This document shows positions 1 through 7,893 of a DNA stretch of 64,000 nucleotides, piece by piece; positions within the stretch are counted from its first letter, which is position 1, and each line of letters starts with the position of its first letter. The notes below the pieces were generated by a model. That model saw only the letters and a program-made list of their open reading frames with translations, made no database searches and was not told the origin of the DNA. This DNA comes from Arthrobacter sp. zg-Y769 (lineage in GTDB: Bacteria > Actinomycetota > Actinomycetes > Actinomycetales > Micrococcaceae), in the NCBI RefSeq assembly GCF_020907405.1, contig NZ_JAJJOE010000004.1, forward strand, positions 372,001-436,000, read 5' to 3'. The translations under genes were made by a program, and so were the position numbers.

Positions 1-708
1 CGCCACGGCGTTCACGCGGATGCCCTTGGGTGCAAGCTGCTGGCCCAGGCCCTTGGTGAAGTTGTTGATGGCCGCCTTGGTGCTGGCGTAGTCCAGCAGG
101 TCGGCGGACGGCTCGTAGGCCTGGATCGAGGTGGTGTTGATGATGCTCGATCCAGCCGGCAGGTGCTTCAGCGCAGCCTTCGTCACCCGGAAGAACGAGT
201 AGATATTGGTCTTGAAGGTGTGGTCCAGCTGCTCGTCGGAGAGATCTTCGAGGTTCTCCACGGCAATCTGCTTGCCGGCGTTGTTGACCAGGATGTCCAG
301 ACCGCCCAGGGCCGAAACGGCATCCTCAACCAGCTGGCGGCAGTACTCGGGATCCTTGAGATCACCGGGAAGCCTCACCAGCTTGCGGCCGGTCTTCTCG
401 ACCACCTCGGCAATGTGCTGGGCGTCCGGCTCCTCCTCGGGGAGGTAGGAGATGGCGACGTCGGCGCCTTCCCGTGCGAAGGCGATGGCCACTGCCGCGC
501 CGATGCCGGAGTCGCCGCCGGTAATGAGCGCCTTGCGGCCCTCCAGACGGCCGGTGCCGCGGTAGGTGTCCTCGCCGTGGTCCACGTGCGGGGTCATGTC
601 CTTATCCAGGCCCGGCTCGGGCTGGTCCTGGACGGGCGGTGCGATGGACGGGTACCGGTCCACCGGGTTCTGGAAGGTGTACTGGTCCGACTTGTTGCCG
701 TTGGTCAT
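1..708 (-). CDS. SDR family oxidoreductase, YghA / general stress protein 39-like (3' end cut by window)
   Basis: NAD(P)-dependent short-chain dehydrogenase of the long-N-terminus YghA/GsiB-neighbour type (usually about 290-300 aa). The first 236 codons are present and the C-terminus lies beyond base 1. A roughly 55-residue leader rich in Pro/Asp precedes the Rossmann fold, as is typical of this subfamily. The cofactor motif TGGDSGIG is at residues 63-70, NNAG near 142-145, and the catalytic Ser194, Tyr207 and Lys211 (YASTK) are all present. The ATG at 708 is preceded by a purine-poor leader (GTGGGAACTTCT). Members of this group are often general-stress genes with unknown physiological substrates, and the neighbouring UspA gene fits a stress setting. 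The family call is firm; the substrate is not known. Confidence 0.85.
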   Translation of the reverse strand, partial: MTNGNKSDQYTFQNPVDRYPSIAPPVQDQPEPGLDKDMTPHVDHGEDTYRGTGRLEGRKALITGGDSGIGAAVAIAFAREGADVAISYLPEEEPDAQHIAEVVEKTGRKLVRLPGDLKDPEYCRQLVEDAVSALGGLDILVNNAGKQIAVENLEDLSDEQLDHTFKTNIYSFFRVTKAALKHLPAGSSIINTTSIQAYEPSADLLDYASTKAAINNFTKGLGQQLAPKGIRVNAVA

Positions 709-929
709 AGAAGTTCCCACTTTCGGTAGGTCAGTCCATTCGGGCGGTCCTGTTCGGACCGCCGTAATAGGCGGGCGCTCACGCTAACGTAAGCATGCTT
801 ATTACCCTATGCCCGATTGTCAGTTCTACTCAAGTCCGCGGTTCCACCGCGCAATTCGCCGCTGCTCTGGCCCTGCCCGCCGCCGGGGGCGCAAACTGCT
901 GCTTATCCAACTGCCCTGGAAGGAACACC

Positions 930-1370
930 ATGACTGAGGGAACCCGGAAACGGATTGTGGTCGGAGTCGATGGTTCGGAGGAGTCGCTGGAGGCGCTTCG
1001 CCTGGCCCGTCGGCTGGCGGACCTGTTGGACTGCCGTATTGATGCCATCACGGTGTGGGAGTTTCCGGCAATGCTGGCCACGCCGTTTCCCACCACCGAA
1101 TGGTCGCCGCGGGTGGAAGCCGAGCGAGGCCTGGCCGAGGCGGTGGAAGCAGCCTTCGAAGGGAAGGGCATTCCTGAGGATCTAACCCAGTCAGCGGTGG
1201 CCGGGCAGACCGCCGGGGTGCTGATGGAAGCCAGCCGCGGGGCGGAGATGCTGGTGGTGGGCAACCGCGGGCGCGGCGGTTTCGCCGGGCTGCTGCTCGG
1301 TTCCGTCAGCACTACTGTGGCCGCGCACGCCTACTGCCCGGTGCTGATCGCCCGGCCGCACCGGGACTAA
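930..1370 (+). CDS. Universal stress protein, UspA family
   Basis: Single-domain 146-aa UspA protein, a cytoplasmic ATP-binding stress protein usually acting as a dimer. The N-terminal strand is VVGVDGSEES. The nucleotide-binding signature G-x2-G-x9-G-S is at residues 111-125 (GNRGRGG...LLGS), so this is probably an ATP-binding member rather than a non-binding one. The start at 930 is chosen because GGAAGGAA lies just upstream and the domain begins about 7 residues in; an in-frame upstream extension to 795 has no homologous look. It converges on the MFS gene, which ends 15 nt away; the junction holds only a very short CCCC/GGGG hairpin. Confidence 0.9.
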   Translation: MTEGTRKRIVVGVDGSEESLEALRLARRLADLLDCRIDAITVWEFPAMLATPFPTTEWSPRVEAERGLAEAVEAAFEGKGIPEDLTQSAVAGQTAGVLMEASRGAEMLVVGNRGRGGFAGLLLGSVSTTVAAHAYCPVLIARPHRD

Positions 1371-1384
1371 CCCCCGCACGGGGA

Positions 1385-2908
1385 CTAGCGGTGAGCCGGA
1401 ACCCGGCGCAGCAGCACCCCTGCACCCACGGCAGCCAGCACCATGGTGACCACGCCGATCAGCGAGGTGATGTTGACGCCGGAGTCGAAGGCGGCCTGTG
1501 CCGAATGCAGCAGCGCCGAGCCCGCCTCGGCAGGCAGGCCCCGGGCAGCCTCCACCGCTCCGCCGAGGGTTTCTCCGGCCGAAGCAGCCTGCTCGGGATC
1601 CAGCCCGGACGGAACGGTGACGCCGTTGCGGTAGGCCGCGGTCAGGATGCTGCCCAGCACGGCAGTGCCCAGGACGGATCCGATCTCATAGGCGGTCTCG
1701 GAAATAGCCGAGGCGGATCCGGCGCGGGACGGCGGAACGCTGGCCAGGATCAGGTCATTGGAAATGGTTTCCGCGGCCCCCACGCCCACGCCGAGCAGCA
1801 GGAACGCGATGACCAGTTCGAGCACGGTCACCGACTCCCCCGCAGCGAAAACCAGGGCATAACCGGCTCCGTTGAAGAGCAGCCCGCCGGCCACCACAAT
1901 CGCCGGGCGGACCCGCTTCACCAGGGGCACCACAGCCAGGCCGGTGATGATGGTCAGCACCAGGCCGGGGAGCATGGTCAGGCCGGCTTCGATGGGTGTC
2001 TGTCCCACCACCAGCTGCAGGTGCTGGGACAGGAAGAAGATGAAGCCCACCATGGCGAACAGGCTGAGCAGGTTCGCGGCAATGGAGCCGGTGAAGACCG
2101 GGTTCCGGAACAGCCGGACGTCGAGCATCGGCTTTTCCCGCGAGAGCTGGCGGCGGACAAACAGGAAGCCGAGCACCAGGCCGACGCCGATGAACGGCAG
2201 GCCCGACCCGGCGCCGTCGTGCGCGAACTCCTTGATGCCGTACGTCACCGAGAGCATGGCCCCCATCACCAGCACAACGCCGAGAATGTCGACGGCGCCG
2301 GGACTGGGGTCCTTGGACTCCGGCAGCAGGATCGGGGCAAAGATCAGCAGGGGAAGCAGCACCGGAATGGACAGCAGGAACACCGAGCCCCACCAGAAGT
2401 GCTCGAGCAGGACGCCGCCGACGATCGGGCCGAGGGCCGCGCCGCCGGAGAAACCGGCCGCCCAGATGGCCACCGCGATGCGGCGCTGCGACGGGTCGGT
2501 GAAGATGTTACGGATCAGCGACAGCGTGGCGGGCATCAGCATGGCACCGAAGACACCCATCAGGGCTCGGGCCACGATCAGCAGCGCCGCCGAGGGCGCA
2601 AACGCGGCCACCAGGGAGAAGACGCCGAAGCCCACACTGCCGATCATCAGCAGGCGGAGCCGGCCGATCCGGTCGCCGAGGCTGCCCATGGGCACCAGCA
2701 GGCCGGCCAGGACCAGGGCGTAGACATCCACGATCCACAGCAGTTCGACGCCGGTGGGTGCCAGTGCCTGCGACAGCGACGGGATGGCGAAGCTCAGGAC
2801 GTTGTTGTCGATGGAGATGAGCAGAACGGGCAGCATCAGGACTGCGAGTCCCCACCATTCGCGCGTGCCTGCACGCGTAACTGCGGGATTTTCCTGGACC
2901 GCCAGCAC
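1385..2908 (-). CDS. MFS transporter, DHA2 (EmrB/QacA) drug:H+ antiporter family
   Basis: Predicted 507-aa inner-membrane proton antiporter with about 14 hydrophobic segments, the DHA2 architecture. Family motifs are visible: an early Asp-containing helix (LLISIDNNVLSFAIP), motif A between helices 2 and 3 (GSLGDRIGRLRLL), and a motif-C-like Gly/Pro-rich helix 5 (SGGAALGPIVGG). The start is the GTG at 2908 because AAGGAGGAAG lies immediately upstream; the open frame continues upstream but encodes nothing recognisable. It is divergent from a TetR gene with a palindrome between them, the usual arrangement of a regulator-controlled multidrug exporter. The exported compound cannot be read from sequence. 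Confidence 0.9.
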   Translation of the reverse strand: MLAVQENPAVTRAGTREWWGLAVLMLPVLLISIDNNVLSFAIPSLSQALAPTGVELLWIVDVYALVLAGLLVPMGSLGDRIGRLRLLMIGSVGFGVFSLVAAFAPSAALLIVARALMGVFGAMLMPATLSLIRNIFTDPSQRRIAVAIWAAGFSGGAALGPIVGGVLLEHFWWGSVFLLSIPVLLPLLIFAPILLPESKDPSPGAVDILGVVLVMGAMLSVTYGIKEFAHDGAGSGLPFIGVGLVLGFLFVRRQLSREKPMLDVRLFRNPVFTGSIAANLLSLFAMVGFIFFLSQHLQLVVGQTPIEAGLTMLPGLVLTIITGLAVVPLVKRVRPAIVVAGGLLFNGAGYALVFAAGESVTVLELVIAFLLLGVGVGAAETISNDLILASVPPSRAGSASAISETAYEIGSVLGTAVLGSILTAAYRNGVTVPSGLDPEQAASAGETLGGAVEAARGLPAEAGSALLHSAQAAFDSGVNITSLIGVVTMVLAAVGAGVLLRRVPAHR

Positions 2909-2969
2909 GGCTTCCTCCTTGTGGAACTGCGTTAGGAATTCATCACGGGAAATACCCGAAAAACTACTG

Positions 2970-2985
2970 TACCGTCTAGACTGTA
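2970..2985. promoter_or_regulatory. Palindromic operator between exporter and TetR genes
   Basis: TACCGTCTAGACTGTA reads as TAC-N-GTCTAGAC-N-GTA, an almost perfect 16-bp dyad centred on CTAG. It lies in the 126-nt divergent gap between the DHA2 exporter (start 2908) and the TetR gene (start 3035). Position and symmetry fit a TetR dimer site repressing both genes. Confidence 0.6.
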
Positions 2986-3034
2986 TGGTGGCAATCTGCG
3001 GCCCTTTCGCTGGCTGATGGCGTAGCGTGAAGTC

Positions 3035-3601
3035 ATGCCCAACTCTCGTCCCGCCCGGGACCGTATCCTCGATGCCTACGAGGAGCTGCTCATCAACGAA
3101 GGCCCCCGCGGCGCCACCCTGGACGCCGTCGTCGCGCGCGCCGAAGTTTCCAAAGGCGGCCTGCTGTATCACTTCAAGAACAAGGAAGCGATGGCCGGTG
3201 CCCTGATCGAGAAGCTCCGCGGGCTCGCTGCCACTGATCTGCAGACCATGCGCGAGGATCCGGAAGGGCCGGCGCGGTATCTGGTCCGCAGCTCGGTCTA
3301 CGTCGGCAGCGAGCTGGACCGGGCCCTGATCGGCGTCGTCCGCCTGGCGCAGGCCTCCGACCCCGTGGCCTCGGAGTTGCTGCAGGACATCCACCGCAGC
3401 TGGTTCGACCTGGTCCACGACGAGGTGGGCGATCCGGGCATTGCCCGCGCCATCACCCTGCTGGCCGACGGTCTGTATTACAACGAGGGCCTGCCCGGCG
3501 GCTGGCCGCAGGCCACCCGTGACAGCCGCACGCATTCGGTAGCGGACCTGCTGGAAATCGTGGACGTGCTCAAGTCCCACGCCCGGCAGGCCCGGACGTA
3601 G
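3035..3601 (+). CDS. TetR/AcrR family transcriptional repressor
   Basis: 188-aa one-component regulator. The N-terminal HTH spans roughly residues 8-55 and includes the canonical recognition-helix stretch VSKGGLLYHFKNKEAM. The all-helical C-terminal half is the ligand pocket and carries no recognisable motif. A TAGCGT -10 hexamer at 3023-3028 sits 6 nt before the ATG and there is no Shine-Dalgarno sequence, so the transcript is probably leaderless. It is divergent from the DHA2 exporter across the 2970-2985 palindrome, so the likely role is ligand-relieved repression of exporter and self. Confidence 0.88.
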   Translation: MPNSRPARDRILDAYEELLINEGPRGATLDAVVARAEVSKGGLLYHFKNKEAMAGALIEKLRGLAATDLQTMREDPEGPARYLVRSSVYVGSELDRALIGVVRLAQASDPVASELLQDIHRSWFDLVHDEVGDPGIARAITLLADGLYYNEGLPGGWPQATRDSRTHSVADLLEIVDVLKSHARQART

Positions 3602-3627
3602 CCAACCCTCGCACACGCGCACGGCAT

Positions 3628-3682
3628 TTCCCCGCGGTTTGGGGAAAACCGCAGGGATCCGGACAAACCGCAGGGCCGGCTG
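3628..3682. repeat. Intergenic CCGCGGTTTGGGG / AAACCGCAGGG repeat, copy 1
   Basis: A compact copy of a repeat family also present at 26833-26915, 28381-28462 and 31404-31548. It contains GCGGTTT, GGGGAAAACCGCAGGG and ACAAACCGCAGGG in inverted arrangement. It lies in the 141-nt gap between the TetR and RraA genes and is probably an extragenic palindromic (REP/MITE-like) element. Confidence 0.6.
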
Positions 3683-3742
3683 ACAGCCACCCCTCGGCGT
3701 GGCAGGATGATTCGCTGCAGTGCCGTCTGTCACAGTGGTGCC

Positions 3743-4210
3743 ATGAAAACAAGCACAGCTGACCTGTACGACGAACGCGGCGACGAGCTGGCCTCGGTGT
3801 CCCTGCAGTTCCAGGACCTGGGCGGGCATGTGGGCTTCACCGGCCCGATCCGCACCGTCCGCTGCCGGGAGGACAACGGCATCATCAAGTCTCTGCTGAA
3901 CTCCCCCGGCGACGGCGCGGTGCTGGTGGTCGACGGCGCCGGGTCGTTGAACACCGCCCTGATGGGGGACCTGATTGCCGGGGCCGCCGTGGAGAACGGC
4001 TGGGCCGGCGTCGTTATCAACGGCGCCATCCGTGACCGTGCCGCCGTCGCCAAGCTGCCGCTGGGCGTGAAGGCGCTGGGATCGAATCCGCGCAAGAGCG
4101 CCAAGGACGCTGTCGGTGAAATCGATGTTCCCGTAGAGTTCGGCGGCGTCACCTTCCGTCCCGGCGCAACGCTCTACGCCGACGAGGACGGGATCCTCGT
4201 CGAACCCTAG
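3743..4210 (+). CDS. RraA family protein (HMG/CHA aldolase - RNase E inhibitor-like fold)
   Basis: 155-aa single-domain RraA-fold protein, near the usual 160 aa. Conserved features are the substrate-site loop LMGDLIAGAAVENGWAGVV and the Arg-Asp of GAIRDR, which in the aldolase members bind substrate and metal. Such proteins are annotated either as ribonuclease activity regulator RraA or as 4-hydroxy-4-methyl-2-oxoglutarate aldolase; in actinobacteria without classical RNase E regulation, the class II metal aldolase/oxaloacetate decarboxylase role is at least as likely. The start at 3743 is the first ATG before the conserved domain. It lies 8 nt upstream of a hydrolase gene and is probably co-transcribed with it. 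Family confident, reaction uncertain. Confidence 0.85.
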   Translation: MKTSTADLYDERGDELASVSLQFQDLGGHVGFTGPIRTVRCREDNGIIKSLLNSPGDGAVLVVDGAGSLNTALMGDLIAGAAVENGWAGVVINGAIRDRAAVAKLPLGVKALGSNPRKSAKDAVGEIDVPVEFGGVTFRPGATLYADEDGILVEP

Positions 4211-4218
4211 GAGTCCCC

Positions 4219-4818
4219 ATGGCCAACGTCCTGCTCTTCCACCACGCGCTCGGCCTGACCTCCGGCATGGATGCCTTCGCCGAGGTCCTGCGCGAAGCGG
4301 GCCACACGGTGACGGTGCCCGATCTCTATGATGGGCGTACCTTCACCGATCTGGAGGACGGGGTGGCCTATGCCCAGAAGATCGGCATGGACACCATCGA
4401 AGAGCTCGGCGTCAGTATTGCGAACCGGTTCCCTGCGGAAATGGTCTATATCGGCTTCTCGCTCGGTGTGATCCCGGCGCAGCGGCTGGCGCAGACCCGG
4501 CCCGGTGCCCGTGGCGCGGTGCTGGTCAGCGGCTGCATCCCGCTTGGCGCCTTCGCCGACACCTGGCCGGACGGCGTGCCGGTGCAGATCCACGGCATGG
4601 ACGCCGATGAGGAATTCGTGGACAGCGGGGACCTCGACGCCGCGGAGAACCTGGCCGCGTCCACGCCGGACGCCGACCTTTTCCTCTACATGGGTGCCTC
4701 GCACCTGTTCGCGGACATCAGCCAGCCGGATTACGACATGGACGCCGCGTTCACCCTCACCCGGCTGGTGCTCCAGCTGCTCAGCCGGGTGGACAGCGGA
4801 GCGGAAACCGCCGGTTGA
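4219..4818 (+). CDS. Dienelactone hydrolase family protein (Ser nucleophile)
   Basis: 199-aa alpha/beta hydrolase of the dienelactone hydrolase family. The N-terminal LLFHHALGLTSGMDAFAEVLREAGH is typical. The nucleophile elbow reads GFSLG with Ser81 where classical dienelactone hydrolases carry Cys; the acid is Asp128 or Asp130 and the base His162 (GASHLF). With Ser, a general esterase/lactonase role is more likely than true dienelactone hydrolysis. The gene follows rraA by 8 nt with TAGGAG spanning the stop, so the two form an operon. It converges on the minus-strand SDR gene, with 47 nt between them. Confidence 0.85.
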   Translation: MANVLLFHHALGLTSGMDAFAEVLREAGHTVTVPDLYDGRTFTDLEDGVAYAQKIGMDTIEELGVSIANRFPAEMVYIGFSLGVIPAQRLAQTRPGARGAVLVSGCIPLGAFADTWPDGVPVQIHGMDADEEFVDSGDLDAAENLAASTPDADLFLYMGASHLFADISQPDYDMDAAFTLTRLVLQLLSRVDSGAETAG

Positions 4819-4865
4819 CCGGCACCTGTACCTGCGCCCATGAGGTAGCGAACCACCTCGGCAGA

Positions 4866-5675
4866 CTAGTGTGTCACTGCTGCCGACAATCCGCCGTCAA
4901 CGGGCAGGCACACTCCGTTGATGTACCCGGCCTCGTCCGAGGCAAGGAAGAGGGCCGCGCGCGCAACATCGAAGGAGTCCCCCATCTTTCCCGTAGGGCT
5001 CAGCTTGTTCCGCGCTGCCACCATGGCCTCAACCGATTCGTAACTGCCCGCGATCTGCTTGTACATCATCGGCGTTTCCATCAACCCGGGGGCAATTGAG
5101 TTGGCCCTGATCCCTTGTGCGGCGTATTCCAGGGCTACATTCACAGTGAACTGGATGAGACCTCCTTTACTCGCGGAATAGCTTGGATAGTTGTACCCCA
5201 GGTAACGCAGCCCGCCTATCGAGGCAATGTTCACAATCGACCCTCTGCCCTGTTCCAGGAACAGGGGCAGCACGTGTTTTGTGGAGAGGAAGGCTCCGGT
5301 TAGATTGACGTCGAGGACAAATTTCCATTCCTCCAGGGACATCTCCACCGGGCCTCCCATACGGGCGATTCCGACATTGTTGTGCAGGACGTGCGGATTG
5401 CCCAACAGGGCGACACACTCCTCCACTGCCGCCTTCACGGCATCGCTGTCTGACACGTCGGCAACAGCTCCACCCCACTTGCCGCCTGCCGGGCGGGCAG
5501 AGTCCAGGCACTTGAGCGTATTGGCCAGGGCACGCTCGGAAGCATCCACGATGAACACATCCGCCGCCTCTTGCGCGTAGGTCAACGCCGCTGCCAACCC
5601 GTTGTTCATTTCCCCTTCCTGCGATCCTCCCCCGAAGATGATGATGGTCTTGCCCGCCATCCGTCCCGGAACCAT
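4866..5675 (-). CDS. SDR family oxidoreductase, last gene of the TRAP/E1 catabolic cluster
   Basis: 269-aa short-chain dehydrogenase with an unusual cofactor loop: GGGSQEGEMNNG replaces the ordinary TGxxxGIG. This form occurs in an SDR branch and is not decay, because the rest of the enzyme is intact (HNNVG, catalytic Ser in NIASIGG, YSASKGG with Tyr and Lys, and a C-terminal GVCLPVDGG). The start is at 5675, two nt after the E1 beta stop, so it is translationally coupled. MAGK, five codons downstream, is an alternative start. It is likely to oxidise or reduce a hydroxyl/keto intermediate of the pathway run by the cluster; the substrate is unknown. Confidence 0.85.
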   Translation of the reverse strand: MVPGRMAGKTIIIFGGGSQEGEMNNGLAAALTYAQEAADVFIVDASERALANTLKCLDSARPAGGKWGGAVADVSDSDAVKAAVEECVALLGNPHVLHNNVGIARMGGPVEMSLEEWKFVLDVNLTGAFLSTKHVLPLFLEQGRGSIVNIASIGGLRYLGYNYPSYSASKGGLIQFTVNVALEYAAQGIRANSIAPGLMETPMMYKQIAGSYESVEAMVAARNKLSPTGKMGDSFDVARAALFLASDEAGYINGVCLPVDGGLSAAVTH

Positions 5676-5677
5676 GC

Positions 5678-6682
5678 TCAGACCTTTACCGTTGCATTGC
5701 GGAGAGCAAGAACGCTGGCAACTATCTCCGCCTCGGCAGGGATGACCGCACTTTCGAGCTTCTCGCTGTAAGGGATGGGGCTCCTGCTCCCGCCAAGGCG
5801 CCGAGGCGCCGCGTCCAAGTCATTCCAGGCTTCCTCCACCACGGAGGCAACGAATTCGGCACCCCACCCGTAGTCACGGACGGCTTCATGGGCAACAAGC
5901 AGATGCCTCGTTTTGCGCACCGAAGTGATGACGGTGTCCATATCGAAGGGGTACAAGGTTCTGGGATCGATAACTTCGATGCTGATGCCGTGTTCGTCCT
6001 GTAGGACTTGTGCGGCAGCGAGGGAGCGCTTCAGCATTTGCTGAGTTGCGACGACGGTTGCATCGGTGCCTTGCCGGGCGATGCGGGCCTGGCCAAACGG
6101 TATGGGCTCAAAGCTCACCGGCCCCTTGTCGTAGTACAGGTTCTTGTGCTCAAGGAAAATCGTGGGGTTGTTGCTGGCCACGGCAGTCCGCAGGAGGCCG
6201 TAAGCATCGCCCGGCGATCCGGGCACCACAACTTCCAGACCGGGAATGTGGGCAAAGAGGGTTTCCAGCGACTGCGAATGCTGGCCGGCCTTCCCTATTC
6301 CCGAACCTCCGTTTGTACGCAACACGAAAGGCACGTCGAACTGCCCGCCGAACATGTAGCGCGCTTTCGCGGCCTGGTTGATGATGCCGTCAAAGCCGAG
6401 GAAACTGAAGTCCGAATACATGATCTCGAGGATCGGCCGTGACCCCTTCATCGCAGCCCCGACGGCTGCAGAAATCATGACCTCTTCGCTGATGGGTGTG
6501 TCACGTACGCGGTCGGATCCGAAGTCGGTGACCAGCTTTTTGGTAACTCCGTAGATCCCTCCACCTGTGCCCCACGTGGTGATGTCCTCCCCCATCACAA
6601 ACGCAGTGGGGGTGTCCTCGAGGATGTCATGCAGCGCTGCATTCAGTGCGCGCCAGGTGCTGAGCGTCTTCACGGTCTTCAT
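5678..6682 (-). CDS. ThDP-dependent 2-oxoacid/acetoin dehydrogenase E1 component, beta subunit
   Basis: 334-aa transketolase-like pyrimidine-binding plus C-terminal domain protein, the normal size for the beta half of an alpha2beta2 E1 (PdhB/AcoB/BkdA2 type). Recognisable blocks are the N-terminal MGEDITTWGTGGGIYGVTK, DTPISE, the conserved LEIMYSDF region and the C-terminal VAHEAVRDYGWGAE. With the alpha subunit it would decarboxylate a 2-oxoacid or cleave an acetoin-like alpha-hydroxyketone and pass the acyl group to a lipoyl lysine. The start overlaps the alpha stop by four bases (ATGA). The cluster encodes a separate lipoyl domain but no E2 acyltransferase or E3, so the acyl acceptor route is unclear. 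Confidence 0.88.
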   Translation of the reverse strand: MKTVKTLSTWRALNAALHDILEDTPTAFVMGEDITTWGTGGGIYGVTKKLVTDFGSDRVRDTPISEEVMISAAVGAAMKGSRPILEIMYSDFSFLGFDGIINQAAKARYMFGGQFDVPFVLRTNGGSGIGKAGQHSQSLETLFAHIPGLEVVVPGSPGDAYGLLRTAVASNNPTIFLEHKNLYYDKGPVSFEPIPFGQARIARQGTDATVVATQQMLKRSLAAAQVLQDEHGISIEVIDPRTLYPFDMDTVITSVRKTRHLLVAHEAVRDYGWGAEFVASVVEEAWNDLDAAPRRLGGSRSPIPYSEKLESAVIPAEAEIVASVLALRNATVKV

Positions 6683-7656
6683 GCCACGGTCTCCTGATAT
6701 ACATCGGTTGTCGCTGTGGATACATCGGGGAAAGGTGAATTGCGGGCAAATTCCTCCGCGGCGTCCATCTCGCGGGATACTTCCGCCTGTATTTCCAGCC
6801 AGCGTTCCTGCGTCAGGACGTCTGCCTCAATGAGGGTGGCGACCAAGCGGGCAATGGGGTCTTTATCTCGCCACTGCTGAACCTCATCGGGTTTTCGGTA
6901 TATTTCCGTATCACCTGCCATATGGCCCAGATACCGATAAGTGTCGGCAACTATGAGGGTGGGTCCATCGCCGTCGCGCCCGCGCGCCACGGCGTCGGCG
7001 GCTGCACGGTAGACATCTTCCAAGTCCATGCCGTCCACATTCACAGAGTGAACTCCATAGGCAATGCCGCGCTGCGCCAGATCCGGTTGGGCGACCATCT
7101 GCTCAATTGACGCTGACTGGGCGTAATGGTTGTTCTCACAGACAAACAGCACGGGAAGATTCCAGATCGCTGCAAGATTCAGGGCTTCCGCCAGGACACC
7201 CTGGTTGGAGGCGCCGTCGCCAAAGTACGCAACGGAGACAGCTGTTGTGTTTTGCATCTTGGCGGCAAGGGCGGCTCCCGTAGCGAGGCCGATACCGGCT
7301 CCGACAATTCCGTTGGTGCCGAGGATTCCCAGCTCTTTCACGCCGATATGCATGGATCCACCCTTGCCCTGGCCGTACCCGTCCTGCCGGCCGAGAATTT
7401 CCGCCATGGTTCGCCCCGGATCGGAACCGCGAGCCAGGCAGTGTGCATGGCCACGGTGGTTACTCGCAATCGAGTCCTCCTCCCCCAGTGCCAGGGAGAT
7501 CCCGACGGCAACCGCTTCCATGCCGACCGAAGGGTGTGTTGAACCTCGGATTAGTCCTTCGTCGGCCAGTTCCGGCATTTTGCTTTCAAATTCCCGAATT
7601 GATGCCATAAGGCGGAGGCCCGCCATGCCGTGGTTGTGTGCGTCATAAGTTGTCAT
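6679..7656 (-). CDS. ThDP-dependent 2-oxoacid/acetoin dehydrogenase E1 component, alpha subunit
   Basis: 325-aa E1 alpha subunit. The ThDP/Mg motif is clear: it starts GDGASNQG and ends about 25 residues later in CENNHYAQS. ThDP-fold landmarks such as GKGGSMHIG and GIVGAGIGLATGAA match acetoin dehydrogenase AcoA and the PDH/BCDH alpha family. Length agrees with AcoA (about 325). Substrate choice (acetoin, pyruvate, branched-chain or another 2-oxoacid) cannot be decided from these motifs. It lies 9 nt after the lipoyl-domain gene and overlaps the beta subunit by ATGA, so alpha and beta are coupled for equal output. Confidence 0.88.
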   Translation of the reverse strand: MTTYDAHNHGMAGLRLMASIREFESKMPELADEGLIRGSTHPSVGMEAVAVGISLALGEEDSIASNHRGHAHCLARGSDPGRTMAEILGRQDGYGQGKGGSMHIGVKELGILGTNGIVGAGIGLATGAALAAKMQNTTAVSVAYFGDGASNQGVLAEALNLAAIWNLPVLFVCENNHYAQSASIEQMVAQPDLAQRGIAYGVHSVNVDGMDLEDVYRAAADAVARGRDGDGPTLIVADTYRYLGHMAGDTEIYRKPDEVQQWRDKDPIARLVATLIEADVLTQERWLEIQAEVSREMDAAEEFARNSPFPDVSTATTDVYQETVA

Positions 7657-7665
7657 GGTGTGCTC

Positions 7666-7893
7666 CTACGAAATAGTGGCGATGCTCTCATCGACCGAGA
7701 TGATGTCACCCTCTTTAGCTGTGAGGGATATGGTCCCGGCGCGGGGAGCAGTGATCTCGTTGCTGGTTTTGGATGTCTCCAGTTCGGCAATAGGCTGTCC
7801 CTCGGTGACCTCCTCGCCGTCCTCCACAAGCCATTCGGTCAGCTCGGCTTCTCCTTCATCCCCAAGGAAATCGGTAGTTAGTAGGACATTCAT
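7666..7893 (-). CDS. Free-standing lipoyl (biotinyl/lipoyl) carrier domain
   Basis: 75-aa protein consisting only of a lipoyl hammerhead domain. The modification site is Lys42 in ELETSKTSNEI, and the mirrored Gly turns (EDGEEVTEGQPI and KEGDIISVDES) are present. In E2 proteins this domain is followed by a peripheral-subunit-binding domain and an acyltransferase; here the gene stops after the domain. It overlaps the PPC-domain gene by ATGA and precedes E1 alpha by 9 nt, so it is probably the acyl acceptor or swinging arm for this E1. Catalytic E2 and E3 would have to come from elsewhere, or the acyl group may go directly to another acceptor. Confidence 0.85.
   Translation of the reverse strand: MNVLLTTDFLGDEGEAELTEWLVEDGEEVTEGQPIAELETSKTSNEITAPRAGTISLTAKEGDIISVDESIATIS

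Noticed and set aside
1391-2935. Very long plus-strand open frame opposite the MFS gene (514 codons)
   Set aside because: It is the shadow of a GC-rich minus-strand gene. It lacks domains, is rich in Gln/Gly/His/Asp, and the MFS frame has clear transporter motifs.
4842-4859. GAGGT/ACCTC hairpin between convergent genes as a terminator
   Set aside because: A stem of only 5 bp is too weak to support.
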